From: Paratinospora sagittata
Taxonomy: Eukaryota; Streptophyta; Magnoliopsida; Ranunculales; Menispermaceae
Direction of reading: 5' to 3'
DNA: 64,000 nucleotides
Assembly (NCBI GenBank): GCA_035771175.1
Contig: CM069596.1
Span: 14,447,501 to 14,511,500, forward strand
Each line of letters starts with the position of its first letter. The first letter of the stretch is position 1. Both the position numbers and the translations under genes were made by a program. A model generated the notes under the pieces. That model was not told where the DNA came from, did not search any database, and saw only the letters and a list, made by a program, of their open reading frames with translations. This document shows, one piece after another, positions 35,001 to 46,722 of this stretch.

Positions 35001-36657
35001 GGATTATGACTTCACTCTGGAATATCATCCTGGAAAAGCCAAGGTTGTAGCTGATGCATTGAGCAGGAAACGTGTTGAGACAGGTGTGGTAGCATGTCAG
35101 ATGGCCCATGAGTGGCGACTTTTGGAGAGAGTGACTATGATGAGTGTCCTCTCTATGGCTCCACATGTTGATATTTGTGCTCAGATGCATATTCAGTTGA
35201 CAGATTCTCATATTCAGAGGATTAAAGAGATGCAGCAGCATGATCCTGATCTTGGTATGTATAATTCTTGGGCGGATAGTACGGACAGAGTTGAGTGGCA
35301 GAGAGGTCCATATGGTATCTTGCGTTATCAGGGGAGGTTATGGGTACCCAAAGATAGAGAATTGAGGGCAGAGTTGTTACAGAAGGCACACAGATCTCAG
35401 TATACCATTCACTCAGGGTCTACTAAAATGTATCATGATATGAAAAGAACCGTTTGGTGGCATGGGATGAAGAAAAGTATAGCTGAGTACGTGCAGAAAT
35501 GTGAAGTATGTCAGCAAGTAAAAGCTGAACACCAGAGGCCAGGAGGCCAGATGCAACCATTATCCATTCCAGAATGGAAATGGGAGCATATTACTATGGA
35601 CTTTATCACAGGGCTGCCCAGATCTCAGGGTAGATATGATGCCATCTGGGTGATTGTTGATAGATTGACTAAGTCTGCGTACTTTCTTCCGATGAACACC
35701 AGAGACTCGGTTGACAGACTGAGCAGATTGTATGTGCGGGAGATTGTGAGATTACATGGGGTACCTGTTTCTATTGTATCGGATAGATATCCGCGTTTTA
35801 CATCGAGTTTTTGGCAGGCCATGCAGACTCGGTTTGGTACTCACCTATGTCTTAGTACAACATTTCATCCTCAAACTGATGGTCAGACTGAGAGGGTGAT
35901 TCAGATGCTGGAAGATATGCTCAGATCTTGTACATTAGAGTTTGGTGGGACTTGGAGTGAAAGTTTACCATTATGTGAATTTGCTTATAACAACATCTAT
36001 CAGGCTAGAATAGGTATGGCACCTTATGAAGCCTTGTATGGTAGGCCGTGTAGATCTCCGACTTGCTGGTATGAAGTGGGAGAATCACAGTTATTGGGGC
36101 CGAAAGTTGTCGTTGATCACACTGAACAGATCAAACAAATTAGGCAAAAATTGAAAGCCGCCCAAGATCGACAAAAAAGTTATTTTGATAACCGACATAG
36201 ACCTTTAGAGTTTGCAGTGGGTGACCTGGTATTGCTTAAGGTCTCACCACGAAAAGGTCAAATGCGGTTTGGGGTGAAAGGGAAATTAGCTCCCCGTTTT
36301 ATTGGACCATTTAAGGTCTTGGAGATGATTGGTCCGCTAGCATACAGACTTGCTCTACCTTCTCAGTTGGTCGGTGTTCATAATGTATTTCATGTTTCTA
36401 TGTTGAGAAAATACCATACAGACCCGACTAAGTATCCAGACCCAACACGCATTTTAGATGTCACACAATTACAAGTTGGGGAGAATGCTACTTATGAAGA
36501 GAAGCCTATTCAGATTCTTGACAGGAGGATTCAAAAGTTGTGAAATAAAGAAATTCCTTTAGTCAGAGTCAAATGGCAATTTCACGACAATGAGGAGCAA
36601 ACCTGGGAGCGGGAAAATCAGATACGGAAGAGATTTCCTGATTTGTTCACCTCTTGA
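32072..36657 (+). pseudogene. Ty3 chromovirus gag-pol polyprotein, three disruptions
   Basis: Start ATG 32072 gives MDPSDQDRLKRLEEMF with a coiled segment; a TAG stop at 32315-32317 is in frame with the rest. Gag core: [19 protein letters not shown] and [18 protein letters not shown]. Zinc knuckle at 33107-33148 is C-X2-C-X4-Y-X4-C, so its His (33131-33133) is Tyr. Protease has DCGSMLSFI at 33302, with Cys where D-S/T-G is usual. RT has the FIDD box at 34292-34303. One A is missing from the A run at 34673-34677, shifting the frame. RNase H (TDASHAGLG) and integrase follow, with an HHCC zinc site and DDE residues at 35599, 35782 and 35890; the conserved DRDPRF reads DRYPRF (35788). A GPY/F-like motif is next. 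TGA at 36541-36543 stops the frame before a chromodomain-like tail ending at 36657. The host would express one polyprotein; this copy cannot. Confidence 0.95.
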
Positions 36658-36704
36658 GGTAATAATTAAAGTACAATATCTTAAATTTCGAGGACGAAAT
36701 TCCC

Positions 36705-36718
36705 TAAGTTGGGGAGAT
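36705..36718 (+). other. Polypurine tract
   Basis: AAGTTGGGGAGAT ends directly before TGTAACAACC of the 3' LTR. It would prime plus-strand DNA synthesis. Confidence 0.85.
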
Positions 36719-39134
36719 TGTAACAACCCGCTTTAATGAATAAATAATGAAATGAATAGATTAAACAAATAAGGTGGTTTGTGCATGCTATGTACTAGGT
36801 GTCTTCATCAAATGCAGCCACCATGAACTCCTTCAAACACCTATTAGCTTGCTGGCATGATGGATTAGCCACGTTGTTGATTTGTTTGTGTGTTGGCATC
36901 TAGGTAAAAGTGTTGTTGACCTTGCTGCAATTGAGGATAAGAACTTGCTGGAGCACGTTCTAAAGTAAAGAAAAAAAACAAACAGAGGAAGAAAGGAAGA
37001 GGCGTTTGATGCTGGAGCTCCAAAATTGGGATTTGCAGCTGGAAAGTGTGGTTTTGATACAGGAATTTGACTGATTTGCTGGAAGATAATCCTTGGTTGC
37101 TTGGTAAGTAATTCCATGATTTAAACATTGATTTTCATGGCTGAGTTTGAATCTGGTCAATGGTGATTTTGATGTTGGAATTGTACTAGTTATTGGTCAA
37201 ACTCATGGATGAAGGACTCCTTGATAATGGGATGATTTTCTAAGTCATTGGTGAGTGTTTTAAACCCTGATTTTCTTTGGCTAAATTGGGTGTTCCAAGT
37301 CTTGCTGGAACATAATTTTGGAACCAAATTCCAGGGTTAAATTATGATTTTTTTAATGTGCTTCATTGCTGGAAATTGGTATAGTTTATATGCTGGAAAT
37401 TCATTTACAGTGTACTGATATATTTATTGCAGAGAGTTGATAAGAGATTTGACTGAGAATTGAGTATGGTATATGAATATAGATGAGGTGTTGATAACTG
37501 AAAATTTAGTGTATTTGGTTAATGCTAAGGTAAATTGAATTAATGATGAATTTTGACTCATTTGATGAGGAATTGATTAATACGTGTTGCTGGAATGGTT
37601 ATTTATGTGTGTGCAATGTAATTACAGTGAGTTGAATATGAATGGAGTGATGATGATTCATTTGATGACTAATGAACGGAACAAGTGCTGGAAATTTAGA
37701 AAATTGGGCAATGACAATACATTGGTAAGTTGTTCAATGATAGATTTTGATCAATTTGATGGGTAATTGGCTGAAATTGGTAGAGCATTTGAAGAATGCG
37801 TAGGTAACTTGCTTAGGGATTAAATTGATTAACTTATAGAGATAGAAATTTTGTGTTAATTTGGTGATCAAATGAGTAATTTGATCATGTGCTGGAAATT
37901 CTATCTTAGTAACTGAAATGGTAAGGTAATGGGTTATTGATACTTGGTAATTAATCAAGTGATTAAATTCATTTTTCTAGAATTCATTTGTGTGTGTGTA
38001 ATGTGTAATTTGCATTGGGTGGATTATGAATTGGATGAGGATTTGTGAACACAATTGAAGTATTGGTGAATTGGTGAAAAATTGTGGACTTAGACAAAAT
38101 TTTGTGATTTGTGAGTATTTCTCACCTTACTTCTCCATGTATAGCATTGTATATATATGAAATTGAATTATTGAATGCATTATATTATATATGTGCATTG
38201 TATTTATGATCATGAGCACGGATTTTATGCATTGACATGGCCTTAGGTATTTAGGATTAAATACCTTGGCGTTGGATTTCTTTCTATTTACTTGTTCTTT
38301 AGGGAAAAGTGCCAACGGAGTACTTGGATTGGTATTTTGTGAAAATGACTTTTCGAATCACTAAAGAATGTAAGGGTAGAAGGATTAGTTGGATAACGTG
38401 TTGGTTTGAACCCATGGCACAATGGGGGAAATGTAGGCAATGTTATCCTAATGTGACCTCCTGTTGAGGCTTTTCTACATATCTTTTATGAAAATGATGC
38501 ATAATTATATCTTTAGTTTGGAAGCATGTATCATATATTTCCTTACTGCATTTCAATTTAACAATGTCATTTCAAGTAACATACATGTTTTACATAAATG
38601 CATATGTGGAAATTTTTGTGAAAAGTATTCACTGAGCTAGTTGAGCTCATTTCATTTTCCCTTATATTTTTCAGGATCAGATTGTAAAGGAAAGGGCAAG
38701 GCTTAGAGTTGGTGTAGCCTGCCTTACTTCTTTTAGATGTGAGTTTTGATTTGTACATAAGGAAAATAGTAGATGATATTTGTGTTTTGTTAGTGTATAT
38801 AATTATCAAAGATACTATGATATATAACATATAGTTCCTGAGACAATTTTGATATGTATATGCTAAATGGAATCATAATAAAATAACATTTTGAAGTTCC
38901 ATGTTTATAGTAAGGATAATCGAATCTTGTGGATTGGATCAATGACCTCATATTCTGGATGATGATGCCATATCTCGGTATTTAATTCAACTATCCTGAT
39001 CTTATACATATTATGTCTTTGGATCGTATGTAACCTTCTGAGTAGAGGCTTATCAGTGCCTCAGGTTTGTTGGGTTGTGACATTCTCTGGGGTACTGTGT
39101 CGGTCGTGACGTCACCCGGGAAGGGGTCGCGACA
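36719..39134 (+). repeat. 3' LTR of the Ty3 chromovirus
   Basis: TGTAACAACCCGCTTT ... GGGGTCGCGACA, 2416 bp, collinear with the 5' LTR. The conserved block is at 38626-38676. Confidence 0.97.
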
Positions 39135-39529
39135 TTTTCATACTTATATTTTATATCTATTTTGAAAACTGTCTGTGTCTTTGATTTACACCAATCCTTA
39201 GTTTTATATGTCAATGTTTTATTGGTATTATATTGTTTTCGAAGAAGCTCTGATTTTCATATCATATCATTCATGCTTTTCGAAACTGCACTTGAGCAAT
39301 ACCGAACATTGAAAGCTAAGGGACTGAAGGTGTATTTCAACTTAGCATTACCTACTTCACATTTCATATCTTTGTAATGCTATGTACTGTGCTTAATGTA
39401 AAGTGTTATACTGCGTTAGAACCACCAAACATCTTAGTGTTGTAATGCTGGTGTGTTTCTGGATTGAAACAACCAGGACAAGTGAAAGTAGTTCACTTGA
39501 TGATTTCAGGATTGAAATCAGGTAGGTTA

Positions 39530-39905
39530 TCTCTTAGCCTTTAAAAAAGAAAACGGTTCATCCTCATCCAGTAAAAGGGTAGGTGTGTCTTTAACCTTAA
39601 AAAAGATAGGTTATCTCTCAACCTTTAAAAGAGAAATCGATTCGTTCTCATCCTGTAAAAGGATAGGTGCGTCCTTAACCTGTAAAAGAATAGGTTATCT
39701 CTAAACCCATAAAAGAGAAACGGTTGTTCCTTATCCCGCAAAAGGATCAGGGTTCTTCCTTAGCTAGTAAAAGGAACATGGGTTTCTCCTCATCATGGAA
39801 AAAAGAAATATGGCTCTTCTTTGGCCAGTAAAAGTAGCACGAGTTTCTCCTCATCCCGGAAAAAGAAAATTTGATTCTTCCTTAGCCAGTAAAAGGAACA
39901 TGAGA
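39530..39905 (+). repeat. Minisatellite in LTR E (copy 4)
   Basis: About nine degenerate units of 35-45 bp built on CTTCCTTAGCCAGTAAAAGG and TTTCTCCTCATCCCGGAAAA, decayed toward the left. Copy 2 has a related short version on the minus strand near 1650-1800. Confidence 0.85.
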
Positions 39906-40123
39906 CCTTCACATTGGAGATGTTTCTAGATTCGAAGCTATGACCTCTAGGTCACATTTATGAAGAATTAAGAAAGATGCTATGGAATTTTGTACCATAA
40001 AAACATTGAGAAATAGTGTAATTCTGGTTTATGATCAATATTTATATTGTTGTTGTCTTGTATGTATATGCAAATGAATTACAATCTTACTTAAATTATT
40101 TTAAATATATTTTCTTATGGCAG

Positions 40124-42715
40124 AATGGCTTGGTAGAAGATCAACAGCAACATAAAGAGATGCTAAAAAATATGACATTAAAAGCAGTGAAAAGTGAAGA
40201 GGACTCAGAATCGTCTAGACCAACTCACATGTGCTCCAGGGGCTATATGCCTCATGGTGCAGGCAAATTGAAGCAAAATCTAACAGAGGTACCAGAAATT
40301 TTCTAATTTGTTGGGACTATAAATCTGTCTTAAAACTGTCTTACAGGTTTATGATTCTCCATTGAATTTCTATTTGGCAGGCTGAGAAGGAAGCAAGAAG
40401 ATTACGTAGGGTCTTAGCAAATAGAGAATCTGCTAGGCAGACAATTCGCCGCAGGCAGGTAAGAAATGTTAGTTGTTTCAATCCATGTCTTGTCAAGGAA
40501 ATGACCATTTATTTCTCACTTTTGTAGTTCTGCATACTTGGAGGCATCTAGTTACTTTATTTGCTGCATTAGTATCATTATCATTGTGCCTTCATCAGTT
40601 GCACTTTGGTATCAATAAAATTGATCCCTTATGCATGTTTTTTTCCATGTAATATGCTATTTCAAGTCTTAAAATACTGTTTTAACTTTATACATATTGT
40701 TTGAGTATACATATGTACGCACATGCATAACGCTTTGAAAATTTATACATGCACACCGCAGGTGCCAGCTTTAGATAAGTCTTAATGTTAAAGTAGTAGG
40801 CCTAGGGCTTGACCTGCCTTCACTGGTTCACTTATTATTTTCTTCTCAATGAAAACTAAGTGTTTACCTTATTATTTGTTCTCATGTATTGCTGTGTGCT
40901 CTGTCCTGATTTTTTTTTTTTATTGGTTGAAAGTGAATAATCAATAATGTTAATATTCTGATATTGACCTTAGCTTGTGTCTTTTGTGCATCTCCATTCC
41001 TTGTGATAGTGGTATTGATCCTTAATGTTGCTTGACGAGCTAGTTCTTATTCAATCTGTTCAAGCAGGCAGCTAATCCATCATTATTGTCAAGGAGTTGC
41101 ATAGAAGTTATCCAGATTTATCTGTCTTAATGTCGTCATTTGAATTAGAAATCATAAGCATATTCTGCCATTTTTTTTAAAGCTGGAATCAGTGTAGAAA
41201 CCATACCAAGAAGTTAGTAACTTCTATTCTAGAGCCTACATTACTGATAGGTTGGTATTATGAGGGAGTCAATCCTTCCCATCCCATGCTCAGGTTGTCA
41301 GGCATGACAGCAGACAAGTGAAACATTTCTGGTTTGACTTTGCAAGATGCATCAACTTTGGGTACTCTTTTAGCATGATCATATGATCTACTTAACAAAT
41401 TATGAGTATTCAAGATTCTTGAAAATATAAAGCTTAAGGACTTTATTGGGCAGTGTACAAGAATGCTTCTCTGAAGAATTCAAAATTTTGAGCGGTTAAT
41501 GACTACTTTAAAGTGGGCATCCATTTCAACTAGCTCTGTAATTAAAATTTGGTATTTTTTGCTATTTGATATGTGGCTTTAGTGGGTTATCTTTGCATGA
41601 ATGCAACCAAGGGGCTGTTTTGGCTAAACAATTAAAAAAATTATTACTTTTTCCTACCCACCTACCTGAAGCGGGGCCTTGGTCGTCTAACTCACAACTT
41701 CTTTTATAAGTCTAACAATGCGAATGAGCATATTTTCTAAACATATTTTGACATTTGATTACTGCAACTATATTGGTATAGTCCCTTTCTGTTAATATAT
41801 AATTTGTTGCTGATTTGCCTTTGCCTCAGGCCATTTGTGAGGAGTTGACTAGAAAAGCTGCTGATTTAGCATGGGATAATGAGAGCATGAAGCGGGTATG
41901 TAGGCGAGCATTGACAATTTGATAGCATTTTCTTTTTATTAGAGTTAGTTTATGCTCTATCTTCTTGCCTTAAAATATGTGCGGAAGTAGATCTTCGTTT
42001 TCCAGATAAGCAGAAAATTCATATATTTTCTATATATTTTATGTTATGTTGTAGTTTACTGATACTGTTCAAACTCTGCTTGCCCTTGTATTGAGAAAAG
42101 GAAAAGGAGTTGATCATGAAAAAGTATCAGTCATTGAAGGATAAAAACACATATTTAAAAGCACAGGTAAAATTGACATAAAAGATAATTTACCTTTAAA
42201 TCCAAATGCGATAGGATATTGTGTCACATCTGAAAGTGGTATTTTGTATTGCAGATGGCTAGGAGGGTGAAAGGTGAGATACAGGAAGCAGCAGAAGAGA
42301 TTATTCCATCAATTCATGTTACAACTCCGAAATCTCCATCTGACCAACCAGCATTGACATCTGAAAAACCCCAACCATTGCTCTTATATCAGAGACCCAC
42401 ATTTAGGCCGCATGTCTGGCCCTCCATCATCCATCATTTAAACCGCGTTCATACAAAATCGATTCCTTTAAATGCTGCACACTTACACGATCCTATTACA
42501 ATTGCCTGCAAGCCCACATCTCTTAATGAGCCAGAGAATCACTTGAGCACCAGTGCTCCATGGATCCCCTATTATATACTACCATGTCCTTGGTTCTTTC
42601 CTCTTTCAGATCATGCAAACGTTTCCAATTCTCACATTATGGATTCCTCTAGTTCGAAGCCCGAACAAGGTGATATTTCTGTTGCTAAACAGCCAGAACA
42701 AGTCTGTGTTCTAAT
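40124..42715 (+). pseudogene. bZIP transcription factor gene fragment with introns, carried in an LTR
   Basis: Five exons with good GT...AG borders and matching phase: 40124-40288, 40381-40458, 41830-41895, 42101-42166 and 42255-about 42715. They join into a basic region (EKEARRLRRVLANRESARQ then TIRRRQ), a zipper with heptad residues L, L, M, I, L, L (EELTRKAADLAWDNESMKR...), and a Pro-rich C-terminal part with WIPYYILPCPWFFPLS. The position that is the invariant Arg of N-X7-R is Ile, as I recall for a plant subgroup including rice OsZIP-2a/2b that can block DNA binding by partners. There is no start exon, promoter or proper end: upstream is LTR minisatellite, and downstream the LTR tail resumes near 42775. 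No stop lies inside the exons. Retained introns show a DNA-level copy, not a processed cDNA. It would be expressed only by fusion to an LTR transcript. Confidence 0.8.
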
Positions 42716-43400
42716 TTGCATCATATTCCAATACACTCATGTAAATCACTAAGTTATTGGAAGATATTTTTAAAATTGACCATCGCACCCAATTCACCCC
42801 CCTTTGGGTCGACCAACATCAATCACTTCGAAAAAATCTCCGGTACTATCAATCTTCAACTTTGAGAAGATATTTTTTCAAGAAATTCCAAGTGATCAAA
42901 ACAGTTTTTGATTTCAAGCTTCAACTTCATCATTCTCAAATCAAAATCCAAAGAGATCCTTCCTCCTTATATCAGTTTGCACTTCATTCTTCACATACTT
43001 TGGCTAATATACTCTTGGAAGGTATTTATTTAAATTTGTATATTCTTTGAGAGTTGTTTGTAAAGAACACTCTCCTTATCATTGTAATCATTTGATGTAT
43101 TTTGGATTGGCTGGTTAGTCAATCAAGAAGTTTTCCTTACCGAAAAATAGTGTTTGTAGTGGTTTGATCCACACTTGTAAGTAGGATCAAGGTTAGTGAA
43201 AATTTAGGAAATCTTGACTGAGGAGGGCAAGTAGTGGAGGTAGGCTTTGAGGAAGCCAAAACACTATAAATCGTTGTGTCTATCATTTACTTTCCTTGCA
43301 CTTTTATTTTGTTCATCTTTGCCATTAGTGTCTTTTAAGGTTTTTTGAAAATTTGCTAAGTCCAATTCACTCCTCTCTTGGACTATAATCTGGGCCAACA

Positions 43401-43870
43401 AAGATTTGCTTTGTTTGATCACAAGTTTGGGAACATCGTAGTTTGGGTTTGGGAAGCCATTGTTCTGGGTCGTGTGGTTCGAGTCTCCTTGTTGTAGTTC
43501 GGGTTACAGTAGGTGGGTAAGTCTTCTTGGTGGTGGCCGAGGAAGGGCTTCGATCGTAGCCAGAAAGAGAAGGGGGAGGTCTTCGGCTGCTACCGAGTGA
43601 GTCTTAGGTCTTCGCCAAGGGTGTCGTTGACCATGGCTGAGTGAAGGATCTTTGGTTGTGGCCGAGGAGGGAAACCCTTGGCCTTGGTTGAGGGTGTCCT
43701 CGGCCGTGACCAAGGGTTGTTTTCCGCTCGGCAATGGCTAAGGAGTCTTTAAGCTACACCCTGCGGACGTTCTACTTTCGTCTTTCCCGATTCTTTCCTC
43801 TAGCGATTTCATCAGTTAGATTTGTCTTTTACCTGGTTTTTCTCGATTAACTATATATTTAATTTTATAT
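43401..43870. mobile_element. GC-rich remnant related to the LTR at 6427-7126
   Basis: Carries degenerate GTGGCCGAGG / TGGCTGAG words at 43490-43745, like 6860-6985, and a following C/T-rich part. Neither end nor target duplication could be found, so it is a fragment at best. Confidence 0.4.
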
Positions 43871-46500
43871 TTTATATATTTTTTTCAATATCATTTTTAA
43901 CTTTTTTTATTTAATTTTTTGGGGAACCCAAATTTTGGACCAAAATTAATATATATATATATATATATATAGGTTAATTTTATATTTATTTTTTTAAGAT
44001 CATTTTTAACTCATTTTAAAAAAAAATCATTAAAATATTTTTTTTACTTAGTATTCATTCCCAAAATCTTATCACAATCCAAAACTTCAAAGTATCGAGA
44101 CAACTGTGATTTCAAATAAGAAATATGACAACGACAATCCTGTGATCGGTAATAAAATTTGGCGACGACGATCCCATTAATCTTATCACAATTCAAAACC
44201 TTAAAGTGTCAAGAGAACTGTAATTTCAAATAAGAAATTAGGCGACGATAATCTCGTGACCGACGATTCCTTCTTCTTCTTCTTCTTGTAAGCTGCAACT
44301 TCTTGTTCTTGTTCTATTTCTTCTTGTTCTTTGTATTCTGGTTTCTGTTCTGCCCTGTCTACCAACCACTTATTTTTATTTTATTTTTATTTTTAAGTAC
44401 TTTTACACTACATTAATCACATTATTTTGTTCTGTCTACCAACCAACACCCCCCCCCTTTTTTTTTTAAATACTTCTACAATTCAATCACAATTTTTTGT
44501 TTGCTAATTTTGTATAATTTTGTATTTAAAACTGGTATAACAATTTTATTAACAAGCATAAAGTTAAAGTTGTTAGAATAGCAGACCGGTGTTTTTCTTA
44601 AACTTGTTACTATTTGATATTTGTATAAAATTTAAAATAATTTTCTTTTTGTGTTGATTTTGTAGTTTTATTGTATTGATATTGCGACTTTTATTGTATT
44701 GATTTTATAATTTTATTATATTAATTTTGTGACTTTTAATGTATTCATGATATTTATTAATATATAAAAGGTCTTATTTTAAGTAACTTGCCCGACCCCA
44801 AATAGTTAGGACCGACCCTAAAATTTGTTCCCCAATATTGGTAGTTGGGACTGCCCTTGCTTTTGATTCTTTGCTCAAGAATAATTTGCATATCCAATAC
44901 AACAAAGAAAAATGTTTTAGAAACAAATGCTATAAATTGACATAAAAAACCTCAATTTTAAAATTTGCATAGTACATACCGGATCACTAGGGACAGACAA
45001 CACTAGACATATTCAATGCATGTGGATGCATGAGATGTTATTGTTTGTGAGGCTTGTTTGCATTTGAATGGCATTGATCTGAATACCACTGTACTTCACA
45101 GAATATCATTGTAATTAATTTGAGAATATTCTTTTCTCTAACATATTATCAAAATGATTACTAATATATAATATAATATTACATGTAGTTGTATTTAATA
45201 CATTGTACTCTGAAAACATATTATAAATATTACAACGTAGCAATCAATATATGGAAGTTTCTTTGCTAAAGTAATTTATCTCTTTAAATTTTTTATACAT
45301 ATGGGAAGGAGATAGCTAGCTAGCATTGGATTCCTAGATAGAACAACTAATTTGCAGTGTTGTAGAGGAGCAGATGCACCCCTTCTTGCCTCCAATAATA
45401 ATATAATATCTCCATATCTATCTTTCATTTCAAACCCACGTTGCATCGTACGTGCCCAAATTACGTAACTACCCTCTCAACATCACAATCCTGTTTACCA
45501 ATTTTTGTGCATTTTTATTTTAGGTTATGTTTTGCTCTAAAGCCTTCAAATAAATTGATAAATATTGTCAAGATTTATTAATAATAGTATCTTATCTATC
45601 TTTCATTGCAATAATTGCAGTTGCCCATAATTGTTTATGAAAAATGTTAAAGCTATTAAAAACACCCACCAATTGTTAAAAATAACTGTCATATTAGTTT
45701 TTGACTTTAATTAATAAAATATAATACACTTTTTAATAAAGTTTTAAGTATGATGTAGAGACCTTTTTTTTCTTAAAGAATGATGTATGTGGATATTTAA
45801 TACATTATAACTAATGTATTAATATAGAGTTGGTGCAGTTAGTAAAAGTATAGCTTTTGAACTCAAAGGTGTCAGATTCAATTTTTGTCATTGTCTCACA
45901 CTAACAACTAACAACTAATATTATTTCTTCTTAAAAAAAATAAAAATACATTACAATTGATGTATTTGTGTAGTTTAAGACTTTCCCTTTATCTTTATTT
46001 TAAAAAAAATATTTTTTTTTAATACGACAAGAACAAGAACTTGCTTATAATTATGTAAACCTTTTTACTCAATTCAAAGGTAATTCATTACTATATTTGT
46101 AAAACTTCTACCTCATAATTAGAATTAGCAATATATAAAAGCATGTAAGAATTTTGTTTGAATTTTTACTATAAACTTAACCAATTTGTCTTAATTGATT
46201 CATGTCATAGTTGATCTAACCAAATTTTATATTAGCAATCAGGAACGTAACAATAATTTTAGCGAATTTTAGAGTAATATTTTGAAAAATACATATTTGA
46301 TATTTCATAATGAAAACATTTTTGATACTGAGATCCATACATGAAGAAAATAAAACAAAACAACTGAACTGAGTCAGAAACGAAATTAGGTGGCAAGGAG
46401 AAATAGGTAACTTAGAGAAACAGATGCTTAGCTGACTAGCAAGCTAGCTAGGAACATCCACTTGGCTGTCTCCATCCAACTCCAGCTCATATCATAGTGT
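43871..46500. other. Intergenic DNA upstream of the tubulin gene
   Basis: AT-rich. It has an (AT)n run at 43950-43972 and a roughly 110-bp tandem duplication at 44065-44270 (both units with ATCTTATCACAATYCAAAAC and GATTTCAAATAAGAAAT in order). A (TTC)n run lies at 44270-44288, and a C8/T10 homopolymer junction near 44450-44467. No open frame and no recognised element. The right end is presumably promoter DNA. Confidence 0.6.
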
Positions 46501-46722
46501 TTATATATAGACTTTCCTTCCATTCCAACCCTACCCACGTGACAATTATTTGATCCCTACTTCCCATCTTCTCTTCCATTCTTCCTATTGTTTCAATTTC
46601 CTACAAAAGCCCCCAATTTCTCTTCTTGCCTCTCTGCGCGCATTTATTCACACTCTCTCTAGCTAGCTCTACTTGGAGTTCATTACTTACTTATATTCCA
46701 CAAGGTATAATATTAAGAGATC
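46501..46722 (+). promoter_or_regulatory. Beta-tubulin core promoter and 5' leader
   Basis: TTATATATAG at 46501-46510 is a good TATA box. Transcription would then start near 46530-46540 and give a leader of about 185-195 nt with CT-rich stretches (CTCTCTCTAGCTAGCTC), common in plant leaders. The start ATG at 46723 is fixed by the conserved MREI N-terminus. Confidence 0.65.

Larger units (their letters stand above)
29430..39134 (+). mobile_element. Full-length Ty3/gypsy chromovirus (Tekay type)
   Basis: Complete structure: 5' LTR 29430-31857, initiator-Met primer site, gag-pol 32072-36657, polypurine tract, 3' LTR 36719-39134, and a perfect target duplication TTTTC (29425-29429, 39135-39139). 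The LTRs differ at about 21 substitutions by hand count over about 2.41 kb, plus a 14-bp and a 3-bp indel, so roughly 99.1% identity and recent insertion. The reading frame nevertheless carries two stops and one frameshift. It lies inside LTR E. Confidence 0.97.
24042..42818 (+). mobile_element. Inner E-family LTR (copy 4) carrying a bZIP fragment
   Basis: Begins TGTTAACCTATATGG and ends CACCCCCCTTTGGGTCGACCAACA. A perfect target duplication TCAAT lies on both sides (24037-24041 and 42819-42823), inside E'. Own sequence: 24042-24995, 28453-29429 and 39140-42818. Between these lie the solo LTR 24996-28447 and the Ty3 element 29430-39134. It has the GGACGCT hairpin array (24630-24995 and 28448-28740), a TATA-like CTATAAATATCAAC near 29070 and a minisatellite (39530-39905). 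Then, instead of the usual 450-bp LTR tail, it carries about 2.9 kb with bZIP exons, before the standard last 30 bp. Confidence 0.75.
23129..43400 (+). mobile_element. Outer E' LTR (SIRE-like), split by LTR E and its contents
   Basis: Left part 23129-24041 begins TGTTGGCATAATCCCC. Right part 42824-43400 ends AATCTGGGCCAACA. The two join to an LTR of about 1.49 kb that parallels the E LTRs: a palindrome array (23589-23825), a TATA-like block (near 23855), a conserved GGAGGTAGGC...ACTATAAATCG block (43215-43275) and a CAATTCACTCC end. GAGAT before it and AAGAT after it look like a 5-bp duplication with one change. Alternatively GAGAT is the end of a polypurine tract and this is the 3' LTR of the element whose 3' ORF is at 20975. 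Nested inside: 24042-42818. Confidence 0.65.

Noticed and set aside
35788..35790. Loss of the integrase catalytic Asp
   Set aside because: The catalytic residue is the Asp of SD (35782-35784), which is kept; the Tyr replaces the next conserved Asp of DRDPRF.
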